From an uncultured Oscillospiraceae bacterium (GTDB lineage Bacteria > Bacillota > Clostridia > Oscillospirales > Oscillospiraceae): a DNA stretch of 6,918 nucleotides. Below the pieces are notes generated by a model. It did not search any database, was not told where the DNA came from, and saw only the letters and a program-made list of their open reading frames with translations. The position numbers were made by a program, and so were the translations under genes. The DNA lies in NCBI GenBank assembly GCA_934659445.1, contig CAKUHV010000087.1:1-6918 (forward strand), in the 5' to 3' direction. Positions 1 to 6,006 of the stretch are shown piece after piece (position 1 is the stretch's first letter; every line of letters begins with the position of its first letter).

Positions 1-2
1 GC

Positions 3-28
3 GGCCCGATGAGGGCATCGGGCCCTAC
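3..28 (-). repeat. Variant REP-like palindrome with the same GTAG foot
   Basis: On the minus strand this element begins GTAGGGCCCGAT; GGCCCGAT (3-10) and ATCGGGCC (17-24) form a perfect 8-base-pair stem with a six-base loop. The foot and the GAT/ATC stem top resemble copies 1-3, but the stem sequence differs. The flank beyond its foot, CTACGGCGTCCTCGC (25-39), recurs as CTACGTCGTCCTCGC (93-107) beside copy 3, so both belong to one larger repeat unit of about 68 bases. Confidence 0.6.
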
Positions 29-72
29 GGCGTCCTCGCGGCCTTGGCTCCCTCTGATGAGGGATGCTTGGA

Positions 73-96
73 CGGGTGGATGATATCCGCCCCTAC
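73..96 (-). repeat. REP-like palindrome, copy 3 (beyond the uvrA end)
   Basis: On the minus strand it reads GTAGGGGCGGAT, loop ATC, ATCCACCCG. It matches copy 1 inside the RAYT gene at 23 of 24 bases, including the GTAG foot. The single change replaces one stem pair with a wobble or mismatch. Its presence about 5.6 kb from the RAYT shows that the palindrome is dispersed and not merely part of that gene. Confidence 0.85.
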
Positions 97-180
97 GTCG
101 TCCTCGCAAGGCGTTTACCTTTGTGGGGATCCTATTCGGTTCGTTGTCCGCATCATGTAGGGGCCGCGCTCCCCGGGGGC

Positions 181-199
181 GTGGGGGCTGCGCCCCCAC
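181..199. repeat. Perfect 8 base-pair palindrome downstream of the duplicated uvrA end
   Basis: GTGGGGGC and GCCCCCAC pair perfectly around TGC. On the minus strand it starts 13 bases after the stop of the duplicated uvrA end, the position of a transcription terminator hairpin. It has no U tract on either strand. I recall this kind of GTGGGGGCGCAGCCCCCAC palindrome as frequent between genes in Clostridia, so it may be a dispersed repeat. Confidence 0.6.
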
Positions 200-211
200 A
201 CATCTAAAATA

Positions 212-311
212 TCAAAGCATCTTCTTCAGATACTGCCCCGTATAGGACTTCTCGCAAGCGGCCACTTCCTCCGGCGTGCCGCTGCACACGATGGTGCCGC
301 CGCCGTCGCCC
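212..311 (-). pseudogene. Duplicated 3' end of uvrA (last 32 codons plus stop)
   Basis: This stretch translates as [20 protein letters not shown] followed by [12 protein letters not shown] and a TGA at 212-214. It equals the UvrA C terminus except for the absent final Gly. Aligned at a constant offset of 257 bases (215-311 with 472-568), it has 4 differences in 97 positions: 215, 221, 256 and 302. All four are third codon positions and silent (Leu, Lys, Ala, Gly). Silent-only change implies that both copies diverged while they coded for UvrA, so this is probably the former end of this or a related uvrA, not a decaying copy. It has no start codon or ribosome binding site and should not be translated on its own. 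Confidence 0.9.
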
Positions 312-339
312 TTCCCAGCCCGGCCTGCCGGGCCGGGAA
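312..339. repeat. Long GC-rich hairpin at the junction with the duplicated uvrA end
   Basis: TTCCCAGCCCGG (312-323) pairs with CCGGGCCGGGAA (328-339) with one mismatch around a CCTG loop. It begins at the base after the 97-base uvrA duplication ends. Such a structure exactly at a junction suggests it marks the end of the inserted segment. A CCTTTT run follows on the plus strand, but it is too broken to call a terminator. Confidence 0.6.
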
Positions 340-360
340 CCCTTTTAATTTGAAATCCTC

Positions 361-379
361 GGCGGAAATGAATTCCGCC
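361..379. repeat. Hairpin in the segment between the two uvrA ends (7 base-pair stem)
   Basis: GGCGGAA and TTCCGCC pair perfectly around ATGAA. It lies in the more AT-rich middle of the 312-465 segment, which shows no coding sequence. Confidence 0.5.
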
Positions 380-412
380 TGCGGGAATCATCCACCTGAT
401 GTGTCTGATTCA

Positions 413-429
413 CGGCGCTTATCGCGCCG
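413..429. repeat. Hairpin 3' of uvrA (6 base-pair stem)
   Basis: CGGCGC and GCGCCG pair perfectly around TTATC. Together with the adjoining 430-446 hairpin it forms a tandem stem-loop pair downstream of uvrA. Confidence 0.55.
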
Positions 430-446
430 CCCCATCTTCGATGGGG
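430..446. repeat. Hairpin 3' of uvrA (7 base-pair stem)
   Basis: CCCCATC and GATGGGG pair perfectly around a TTC loop. It abuts the next hairpin (413-429) with no gap and is about 20 bases past the uvrA stop. It could slow exonucleases or act as a weak transcription stop, but there is no T tract. Confidence 0.6.
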
Positions 447-459
447 CCCCGGGGGCTCC

Positions 460-472
460 GGGGTGTCACCCC
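460..472. repeat. Short palindrome spanning the uvrA stop codon
   Basis: GGGGT, GTC, ACCCC forms a 5-base-pair stem with a three-base loop. It contains the final Gly codon and TGA of uvrA. The duplicated uvrA end at 212-311 lacks both this Gly codon and the palindrome, so the intact gene's last codon probably derives from the repeat-rich insert. Confidence 0.55.
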
Positions 473-3291
473 AGCATTTTCTTCAGATACTGCCCCGTAT
501 AGGACTTCTCGCAGGCGGCCACTTCCTCCGGCGTGCCGCTGCACACGATGGTGCCGCCACCGTCGCCCCCCTCGGGGCCCAGGTCGATGAGATAGTCCGC
601 CGTTTTGATCACATCCAGGTTGTGCTCGATGACCAGCACGGTGTTGCCCAGCTCCACCAGCTTCTGCAGCACCTCGATCAACCGGCGCACATCGTCGGCA
701 TGGAGGCCGGTGGTAGGCTCATCCAGAATATAGATGGTGCGGCCGGTGGAGCGCTTGGATAGCTCGGTGGCCAGCTTCACCCGCTGGGCCTCGCCGCCGG
801 ACAGCTCGGTGGAGGGCTGTCCCAGCTTTACATAGCCCAGGCCCACCTGCTGCAGGGTGAACAGGCGGTTGTAGATCTTGGGCAGATTCTCAAAGAAGGG
901 CAGGGCCTCGTCCACGGTCATCTCCAACACCTCGTAGATGTTCTTGCCCTTATAGCGCACCTCCAGCGTCTCCCGGTTGTACCGGCGGCCCTTACACACC
1001 TCGCAGGGCACATAGATATCGGGCAGGAAGTGCATCTCGATCTTGATCAGGCCGTCCCCCTGGCAGGCCTCACATCGGCCGCCCCGGGTATTGAAGGAGA
1101 AACGCCCCGGTCCGTAGCCCCGGCTCTTGGCGTCGGGGGTGGAGGCAAACAGCTCCCGAATGTCGCTGAACAGGTTGGTGTAGGTGGCGGGGTTGGACCG
1201 GGGGGTGCGGCCGATGGGGCTCTGGTCGATGTTGATGACCTTGTCCAGCCACTCCTCCCCCTCGATGCGGTCGTGCCGGCCCGCCCGGGCCTTGGTGCGG
1301 TTCAGGTCGGCCCCCAGCTTTTTATAGAGGATCTCGTTCACCAGAGAGGACTTGCCGCTGCCGGACACGCCGGTGACGCAGGTAAAAGTGCCCAGGGGGA
1401 TGGCGGCGTCCACATGCTTCAGATTGTGCTCCGCCGCGCCGTATACCTTCAGCCAGTGGCCGTTCCCCTTCCGCCGCTCCGTGGGGACGGCGATCTTCTT
1501 CCGCCCGGACAGGTAGTCGCCGGTGATGGAGCCGGGGGTATTCATAACCTCCTCCGGCGTACCCGCGGCCACCACCCGGCCGCCGTTGATCCCAGCTCCG
1601 GGGCCGATGTCGATGAGGTAGTCCGCCGCGCGCATGGTGTCCTCGTCGTGCTCCACCACCAGCAGGGTGTTGCCCAGATCCCGCAGCTCCTTCAGGGTGG
1701 CCAGCAGCTTGTCGTTGTCCCGCTGGTGCAGGCCGATGGAGGGCTCGTCCAGAATATACAGCACCCCCATGAGGGAGGAACCGATCTGGGTGGCCAGACG
1801 GATACGCTGGCTCTCGCCGCCGGACAGGGTACCCGCCTCCCGGCTGAGGGTCAGGTACTGCAATCCCACGGAGTTCAGGAAGCCCAGCCGGTTCTTGATC
1901 TCCTTCAGGATCTGGGAGGCGATCATGGTCTTGGTGGCGTCCAGCTCCAGATGCTCCACGAAATCCAGGGCCTGGGTGACGCTCTTGCGGCAGTAGGAGT
2001 CGATGTCCAGCCCACCCACGGTGACCGCCAGAGACTCCTTCCGCAGCCGCCGCCCGTGGCAGGTGGGGCAGGGACAGGCGGACATACACTCCTCCAGCTC
2101 CCGCTTCACTCCGTCGGACTGGGTCTCCCGGTAGCGGCGCTCCAGATTGTTCACGATGCCCTCGAAGGGCTGATACAGGGTGCCCTGTCCCCGGGGCTGG
2201 TCGTAGTGCAGGGTGAGCTTCTCCCCCTTGGTGCCATAGAGGATCACGTCCATGACCTCTTTGGACAGGTCCTTCACCGGGGTGTCCAGACTGAAGCGGT
2301 ACTTCTTAGCCAGGGCCTCGAAGTACATGCGGGAGATGCCGTCGGACTTGATGTTGTTCCACCCAGAGGCGGTGATAGCCCCCTCTAAAATGGACAGGTT
2401 CTTGTTGGGGATGATGAGATCCGGATCCAGCTTCATCTGACTGCCCAGACCCGTACAGGTGGGGCAGGCGCCGAAGGGGTTGTTGAAGGAGAACATCCGG
2501 GGGGACAGCTCCTCGATGGACACGCCGCAGTCCTCGCAGGCGTAGTTCTGGGAAAACAGGATGTCCCGGTCCTCCCCGGGAATGTTGATGATCACCAGAC
2601 CGCCGGACAGGTTGGATGCCACCTCCACGCTGTCCGTCAGACGGCGGGCCACGTCCTCCCGGATGACCAGACGGTCCACCACAATGGCGATGTCGTGCTT
2701 CTTGTTCTTCTCCAGCTTGATCTCTTCGGACAGGTCATAGGCGATGCCGTCCACCCGGCAGCGCACATAGCCGGAGCGGCGGGCATCCTCGAAGATCTTG
2801 GCGTGCTCTCCCTTCTTCCCCCGGATCACCGGGGCCATCACCTGGATGCGGGTGGCCTCGGGCAGGGCCAGGACCTGGTCGATGATCTGGTCGATGGTCT
2901 GCTGCTTGATTTCCTTGCCGCAGATGGGGCAGTGGGGGGTGCCCACCCGGGCCCACAGCAGGCGGAGGTAGTCGTAGATCTCCGTCACCGTGCCCACGGT
3001 GGACCGGGGGTTCTTGCTGGTGGTCTTCTGGTCGATGGAGATGGCCGGGGACAGGCCGTCGATGTAGTCCACATCAGGCTTCTCCATCTGGCCCAGAAAC
3101 ATCCGGGCGTAGGAGCTGAGGGACTCCACATAGCGGCGCTGCCCCTCGGCATAAATGGTGTCAAAAGCCAGGGAGGACTTGCCCGAGCCGGACAGCCCCG
3201 TGAGCACCACCAGCTTGTCCCGGGGGATGCTCACATCGATGTTCTTCAGGTTGTTCACCCGCGCGCCCTTGACGATGATATGTGTTTGCAT
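466..3291 (-). CDS. uvrA: UvrA, excinuclease ABC subunit A
   Basis: UvrA is the dimeric ABC-type ATPase that finds helix-distorting DNA damage and loads UvrB. The 941-residue length is standard. Numbering from the 3291 start: Walker [10 protein letters not shown] at 32-40; first zinc module with Cys 252, 255, 276 and 279; a further CPCPTC at 406-411; ABC signature LSGGESQ at 489-495 and Walker B ILDEPS at 513-518; second Walker [10 protein letters not shown] at 641-649; DNA-binding zinc finger with Cys 740, 743, 763 and 766; second signature LSGGEAQ at 830-836 and Walker B ILDEPT at 855-860. All catalytic elements are intact. The start at 3291 is set by the GAGGA site. The 3' end is odd: the last codon (Gly) and stop lie in a palindrome, and a diverged second copy of the final 32 codons lies at 212-311. 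No LexA box is evident in the 81 bases upstream, so expression probably comes from the uvrB-side promoter. Confidence 0.97.
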   Translation of the reverse strand: MQTHIIVKGARVNNLKNIDVSIPRDKLVVLTGLSGSGKSSLAFDTIYAEGQRRYVESLSSYARMFLGQMEKPDVDYIDGLSPAISIDQKTTSKNPRSTVGTVTEIYDYLRLLWARVGTPHCPICGKEIKQQTIDQIIDQVLALPEATRIQVMAPVIRGKKGEHAKIFEDARRSGYVRCRVDGIAYDLSEEIKLEKNKKHDIAIVVDRLVIREDVARRLTDSVEVASNLSGGLVIINIPGEDRDILFSQNYACEDCGVSIEELSPRMFSFNNPFGACPTCTGLGSQMKLDPDLIIPNKNLSILEGAITASGWNNIKSDGISRMYFEALAKKYRFSLDTPVKDLSKEVMDVILYGTKGEKLTLHYDQPRGQGTLYQPFEGIVNNLERRYRETQSDGVKRELEECMSACPCPTCHGRRLRKESLAVTVGGLDIDSYCRKSVTQALDFVEHLELDATKTMIASQILKEIKNRLGFLNSVGLQYLTLSREAGTLSGGESQRIRLATQIGSSLMGVLYILDEPSIGLHQRDNDKLLATLKELRDLGNTLLVVEHDEDTMRAADYLIDIGPGAGINGGRVVAAGTPEEVMNTPGSITGDYLSGRKKIAVPTERRKGNGHWLKVYGAAEHNLKHVDAAIPLGTFTCVTGVSGSGKSSLVNEILYKKLGADLNRTKARAGRHDRIEGEEWLDKVINIDQSPIGRTPRSNPATYTNLFSDIRELFASTPDAKSRGYGPGRFSFNTRGGRCEACQGDGLIKIEMHFLPDIYVPCEVCKGRRYNRETLEVRYKGKNIYEVLEMTVDEALPFFENLPKIYNRLFTLQQVGLGYVKLGQPSTELSGGEAQRVKLATELSKRSTGRTIYILDEPTTGLHADDVRRLIEVLQKLVELGNTVLVIEHNLDVIKTADYLIDLGPEGGDGGGTIVCSGTPEEVAACEKSYTGQYLKKMLG

Positions 3292-3293
3292 GG

Positions 3294-3362
3294 TCATTCC
3301 TCGCAGTATTCATCTTCCCGCCGGCGGGCGGGGTTGGTTTCAATATAAGTCCAGCGGGCTTT
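3294..3362 (-). pseudogene. C-terminal remnant of a second RAYT transposase, directly before uvrA
   Basis: The gap between the membrane protein and uvrA reads, in one minus-strand frame, KAR followed by [19 protein letters not shown] and a TGA at 3294-3296. This matches the C terminus of RAYT proteins: the W-x-Y-[IV]-[DE]-T-N-P block with the nucleophilic tyrosine, then the basic/acidic tail I recall from Clostridia-type members (TNPARWREDxY). The intact copy in this window ends comparably, WAYVDTNPFHKRKEWH. Nothing of the HUH domain is present, since the membrane-protein gene ends at 3379, so this is a tail left after deletion. The codons for the final Glu-Glu supply the GAGGA that serves as the uvrA ribosome binding site. 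The match is short (about 20 residues), so chance resemblance is possible but unlikely given the diagnostic block. Confidence 0.68.
3298..3302 (-). promoter_or_regulatory. uvrA ribosome binding site, deciding the start codon
   Basis: On the minus strand the sequence is GAGGA, then ATGACC, then ATG. GAGGA touches the first ATG (3297) with no spacer, which would not work. It lies 6 bases before the second ATG (3291), an ordinary spacing. The second ATG is therefore taken as the uvrA start. The site lies within the RAYT remnant. Confidence 0.7.
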
Positions 3363-3378
3363 TCTTCTGCCGCGCTCC

Positions 3379-4194
3379 CTAATCAAAAATGTTGTAGGCC
3401 TGCACCACATACAGCACCAGCACCACGGCGGTGATGATGCCCATGCCCAGCAGAGCGCTGAACACATACCAGTCCGATGGCTCCGCATTCTCCGGGTTTT
3501 TGACGGTAAAGCTCATATCCCAGTAAAACAGCTCCCGGTAGAACAGGATGTAGCCTATCCCCGCCGCGGCCAGCAGGGTCACCAGAGCGTAGATCTTCCA
3601 GCTGCCCCGGTGGACCAGCTCGGGCGCCAGAGCCACCCGCAGCAGCCCGGCCGCCGTCGGCTCATGCTGCTCCCGCGGGGTGATGACCTCGCCATCGGGG
3701 CCGATCACCGTGCCGTCGCCCATGGTGGCGCTGAAGGACAGGCCGGAGAGCTGCTCCCCGCTCTCGTCGTACAGGTTGAACCAGGCCCGATCAGGCCTCG
3801 GATCCCAGCCGCCCCGAAAGAGCACCGTATCCCCTTGGCGCACCTCCACGCCCGTCAGCCCTTCGGGGACATAGCTGTCCCCCATGGAGGGCTCCGGCGC
3901 GGCGGAGGGGTCCTCCCGCACCATATAGGGGCCGTAGGTCTCGTTCCCCCAACGGTGTTCCACCTGGCCGTCCGGGTAGACCGTGAAGGCGATGTCCTGT
4001 CCGTCCTTTCTGCCCGCGTATTGGATCACGCCGTCGTTCTCCGTCCGGCGGAGAAATGCATTTCCATATTCGATCCCCACGCGGGAGCACTGCACCGCCG
4101 TCACTACGGCAAACAGGGGGATGGCCACAGCCAGCAGGAGCAGCAATCCCTTGCGGAACAGGTCCATCTTGTTCCAGCGTACTTTCAGCTTCAT
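3379..4194 (-). CDS. Unrecognised membrane protein, three predicted helices with a large extracytoplasmic domain
   Basis: I do not recognise this 271-residue protein. It begins with a basic stretch (MKLKVRWNK) and a hydrophobic helix at about 16-35, acting as an uncleaved anchor or signal. A polar domain at about 36-199 follows, rich in Asp, Gly and Pro, with beta-like stretches such as [17 protein letters not shown]. Two more helices lie at about 200-220 and 243-266, separated by a short charged loop. Basic residues flank the first helix, so the N terminus is probably cytoplasmic and the polar domain outside. Only one cysteine (C36) is present, at the helix end. There is no L-[AS]-[GA]-C lipobox, so it is not an obvious lipoprotein. 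GGAGG at 4201-4205 lies 6 bases before the ATG. Its 3' end abuts the RAYT remnant ahead of uvrA. No function is proposed. Confidence 0.85.
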   Translation of the reverse strand: MKLKVRWNKMDLFRKGLLLLLAVAIPLFAVVTAVQCSRVGIEYGNAFLRRTENDGVIQYAGRKDGQDIAFTVYPDGQVEHRWGNETYGPYMVREDPSAAPEPSMGDSYVPEGLTGVEVRQGDTVLFRGGWDPRPDRAWFNLYDESGEQLSGLSFSATMGDGTVIGPDGEVITPREQHEPTAAGLLRVALAPELVHRGSWKIYALVTLLAAAGIGYILFYRELFYWDMSFTVKNPENAEPSDWYVFSALLGMGIITAVVLVLYVVQAYNIFD

Positions 4195-4235
4195 GGTCGT
4201 CCTCCGTTTCCAGTGTTCCCGCAGAGGGGAACGGC

Positions 4236-4718
4236 TTATACGGTCAGGTCAGCGGTCTTGGCTCCCACTAAGGCCATCAGGTCGGCGGGATTTACCTCCA
4301 CCTGATAGCCGATCTTCCCGGCGGAGACACAGATGGTGTCCAAAATCTCCGCCGTCTCGTGGAACACGGTGGGGAACTGCTTCTTCATCCCCACCGGGGA
4401 GCAGCCCCCGTGGATGTAGCCCGTCAGGGGCAGCAGCTCCTTCTGGTGAATCATGGCGATGGACTTCTCCCCCACCGCCTTGGCCGCCTTTTTCAGGTCC
4501 AGGGTGTCCTCCACAGGGATGTCGAACACATAGTACCCGCCGGAGGCCCCCCGGGCCACCAGCGTCTTGAACACGCACTCCGGGTCCTGCCCCAGATAGC
4601 CGGCCACCGACGCGCCGTCGATGGAGCCATCCGTGGGGTAGGTGTGGGGGGTGTAGGCCACCCCCTTCTGCTCCAGAACGCGCATCACGTTGGTTTTTTC
4701 TTCTTTTTGCTTTGCCAT
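4236..4718 (-). CDS. ybaK: YbaK/EbsC-type Cys-tRNA(Pro) deacylase
   Basis: This 160-residue cytoplasmic trans-editing enzyme belongs to the YbaK branch of the YbaK/ProX superfamily. Family members hydrolyse Cys-tRNA(Pro) made in error by prolyl-tRNA synthetase. Visible hallmarks are VFKTLV with K51, matching the essential lysine of characterised YbaK proteins, and GYIHGGCSPVGMKK (100-113), the substrate-pocket signature. The length is typical for a single-domain YbaK. A GAGGG at 4726-4730 lies 7 bases before the ATG at 4718; the later Met12 has no such site. It follows traX by 25 bases and precedes the membrane-protein start by about 40, consistent with an operon. Nothing links it to repair, so its place between uvrB and uvrA looks incidental. 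Exact substrate preference (Cys or another small residue) cannot be read from sequence alone. Confidence 0.92.
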   Translation of the reverse strand: MAKQKEEKTNVMRVLEQKGVAYTPHTYPTDGSIDGASVAGYLGQDPECVFKTLVARGASGGYYVFDIPVEDTLDLKKAAKAVGEKSIAMIHQKELLPLTGYIHGGCSPVGMKKQFPTVFHETAEILDTICVSAGKIGYQVEVNPADLMALVGAKTADLTV

Positions 4719-4743
4719 AACAGGTCCCTCTTTGTTTTCTGTC

Positions 4744-5484
4744 TTACAGATACATCCGCATCAGCGCCAGCACCAGCATATGCAGCGGATAGAAGGCATA
4801 GCAGGCGTACTGGATGGCCCGGCTGTGGGGGCCCTGCTTCCCATTATACAGCCAGATGGGGATCAGCGCCAGCACCGCCAGCCCCTGCTCCGAGATCTCA
4901 AAGGTATGCCCCAGCAGGGTGACGGGCATCATCATCCCGCCCAGCAGATAGCAGTTCAGGATGATCAGACCGGCCAGCTCCCCCAGCCGGCCCCAGGAGC
5001 GGCCCCGGCAGAGGTAGAACACCAGCACCGTCACCACGCCGCTGCCGTAGTAGTCCACCATGGCCAGCTGTCCCAGGAGCATCCCCAGGGCCACGCAGGC
5101 CACGGCGGCCAGGCTGAACACAATCGGTCCCTTGCTCTTGGCCCGCTCCAAAGCCATCATCAGCAGGATGGCCAGACAGAAGGTAAACATCACATTCTGG
5201 TGGAAAGGGAACACCACGGAGGAGTAATACAGCAGGTTAAAGGGGATTTCCGAGATCAGGGCGAAGACGAACATACGCCCCAGATATTTTTTTCGGTTAT
5301 GGGTCAGGAAAAAGCCCTCCGCCACCTGATAGGCAAAGATGGGGAAGGCCAGCCGTCCCACGGCCGTGAGCCAGTTGTTCCCTGGCACCACCGTGGCCCA
5401 CAGGTGGTCGCACAGCATCAGGGCCATGGCCAGCAGCTTGAGGGACAGGCTGTTGAGACAGCGCAGGGATTTCTTTTCACTCAT
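4744..5484 (-). CDS. TraX-family integral membrane protein
   Basis: This 246-residue polytopic membrane protein matches the TraX family (PF05857). The founder, F-plasmid TraX, N-acetylates pilin; chromosomal Bacillota members have no settled role, though an acyltransferase function is plausible. Family features seen are D26-H27 in the first helix, GRLAFPIFAYQVAEGFFLTH (43-62) followed by NRKKYLGR, ALISEIPFN (75-83), QNVMFT (96-101), YYGSGV (145-150), and a C-terminal YACYAFYPLHML (226-237). Much of the rest is hydrophobic helix. The ATG at 5484 is chosen because GGAGGA (5491-5496) lies 6 bases upstream; the ATG at 5511 would place this site inside the gene. The transposase stop is 17 bases upstream and the ybaK-like ATG is 25 bases downstream, so co-transcription is likely. 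No pilin or conjugation gene is nearby, so the F-pilin function should not be carried over. Confidence 0.88.
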   Translation of the reverse strand: MSEKKSLRCLNSLSLKLLAMALMLCDHLWATVVPGNNWLTAVGRLAFPIFAYQVAEGFFLTHNRKKYLGRMFVFALISEIPFNLLYYSSVVFPFHQNVMFTFCLAILLMMALERAKSKGPIVFSLAAVACVALGMLLGQLAMVDYYGSGVVTVLVFYLCRGRSWGRLGELAGLIILNCYLLGGMMMPVTLLGHTFEISEQGLAVLALIPIWLYNGKQGPHSRAIQYACYAFYPLHMLVLALMRMYL

Positions 5485-5501
5485 GGGTATTCCTCCGTAT
5501 T

Positions 5502-5999
5502 TCAGTGCCATTCTTTCCTTTTATGGAATGGGTTTGTGTCTACGTAGGCCCATACGGCCCGGTAATCCTTGTCGTCGCGGATGATGTGGTCGTGGTAGCC
5601 TTTCTGCCAAACCGGACGTCCGCAGCGCCTTGTCACCGCACGCTTCATTTGCCCAATGACTGTTGACAATGTTTTTGTAGGGGCGGATATCATCCGCCCG
5701 CCATTTTCTGTAATTCTCAACAACAGATGAATATGGTCTGCCATGATCACATAATTATCTACCTGTACCAACGGATATACGGCAGGGATCTTGCGGATAC
5801 TTTCATCCACGATTCTTCCGTATTCCGATAGCCTGTCCAGCGGGCGGATAATATCCGCCCCTACATGGTTGGTTGATATCGGCTCCGCCGTCCAGAATAT
5901 TGCCTCTCTGTTCGCCGTACACACGGTGACAAAATAACATCCCGGCTGGCTGTAATCATACTCCGGCAGACGGTTTTCCTTCCGTTTCGGTCGATCCAT
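5502..5999 (-). CDS. REP-associated tyrosine transposase (RAYT, Y1_Tnp/IS200-like family) with two internal REP palindromes
   Basis: This 165-residue single-domain HUH endonuclease is of the RAYT type. Such proteins nick single-stranded DNA at REP hairpins through a 5'-phosphotyrosine link. The metal-binding HUH motif is H89-I90-H91 (MADHIHLLL). The block WQKGYHDHIIRDDKDY (131-146) and AYVDTNP are family hallmarks, and Y152 sits where the RAYT nucleophile is expected (DYIxxNP). The ATG at 5999 is preferred: a GAGG lies 5 bases upstream, across the uvrB stop. The longer frame from 6038 only adds out-of-frame uvrB codons and has no ribosome binding site. Spacing is 7 bases after uvrB and 17 before traX, leaving no room for flanking REPs. 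Instead, two inverted copies lie inside the gene and encode VGADIIRP (46-53) and GGRMISAPT (100-108). Base composition is lower than the neighbours (33% GC at 5701-5760 against 62% at 5401-5460), fitting transfer. All key residues remain, so it may be active. Confidence 0.9.
   Translation of the reverse strand: MDRPKRKENRLPEYDYSQPGCYFVTVCTANREAIFWTAEPISTNHVGADIIRPLDRLSEYGRIVDESIRKIPAVYPLVQVDNYVIMADHIHLLLRITENGGRMISAPTKTLSTVIGQMKRAVTRRCGRPVWQKGYHDHIIRDDKDYRAVWAYVDTNPFHKRKEWH
5677..5700 (+). repeat. REP-like palindrome, copy 1 (inside the RAYT gene)
   Basis: On the plus strand this 24-mer starts GTAGGGGCGGAT, has a three-base loop ATC, and ends ATCCGCCCG. The stem is a perfect 8 base pairs (5681-5688 with 5692-5699), with an unpaired GTAG at the 5' foot, as is typical of the guide bases beside REP hairpins. 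It is read through in frame by the transposase as GGRMISAPT. It differs by one base from copy 2 and by one base from copy 3. Confidence 0.88.
5841..5864 (-). repeat. REP-like palindrome, copy 2 (inside the RAYT gene, inverted to copy 1)
   Basis: On the minus strand this 24-mer starts GTAGGGGCGGAT, has loop ATT, and ends ATCCGCCCG. The 8-base-pair stem is 5842-5849 with 5853-5860. Its 24 bases coincide exactly with eight transposase codons, VGADIIRP (residues 46-53). Copies 1 and 2 face each other in opposite orientation, with 140 bases between them. This is the arrangement expected of a REP pair flanking a RAYT, but here it lies within the gene. Confidence 0.88.
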
Positions 6000-6006
6000 A
6001 TGGCCC

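Noticed and set aside
181..199. Intrinsic terminator after the duplicated uvrA end
   Set aside because: The stem is strong, but neither strand has a T run after it, so it is listed only as a palindrome.
1..472. CRISPR array or integron-like cassette array
   Set aside because: The repeats are palindromes of several different sequences at irregular spacing, with no uniform spacers and no associated integrase or Cas gene.
1030..2388. Long plus-strand open frame (452 codons) opposite uvrA
   Set aside because: It is antisense to an intact, fully recognisable uvrA. It is rich in Gly, Val, Leu and Gln as expected of the complement of GC-rich codons, and has no known domain or convincing ribosome binding site.
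2695..3348. Plus-strand open frame opposite the uvrA 5' end
   Set aside because: Antisense shadow of uvrA with low-complexity composition and no recognisable motif.
3298..3378. LexA (SOS) box or dedicated promoter before uvrA
   Set aside because: No CGAAC-N4-GTTCG-like site is visible. A TATATT occurs but has no matching -35 element, and the stretch is better explained as a RAYT remnant.
4215..4232. Hairpin (GTTCCC/GGGAAC) between the ybaK-like gene and the membrane-protein gene, considered as a terminator
   Set aside because: The stem is six base pairs with no T tract, and the next ribosome binding site follows at once, so at most it is an intercistronic stem-loop.
5485..5511. Upstream start for traX at 5511
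   Set aside because: The strong GGAGGA at 5491-5496 lies inside this extension and is correctly spaced for the ATG at 5484.
4690..5547. Plus-strand open frame of 285 codons over traX
   Set aside because: It is antisense to a gene with clear family motifs. Its high Gln/His content is the complement of the helix codons.
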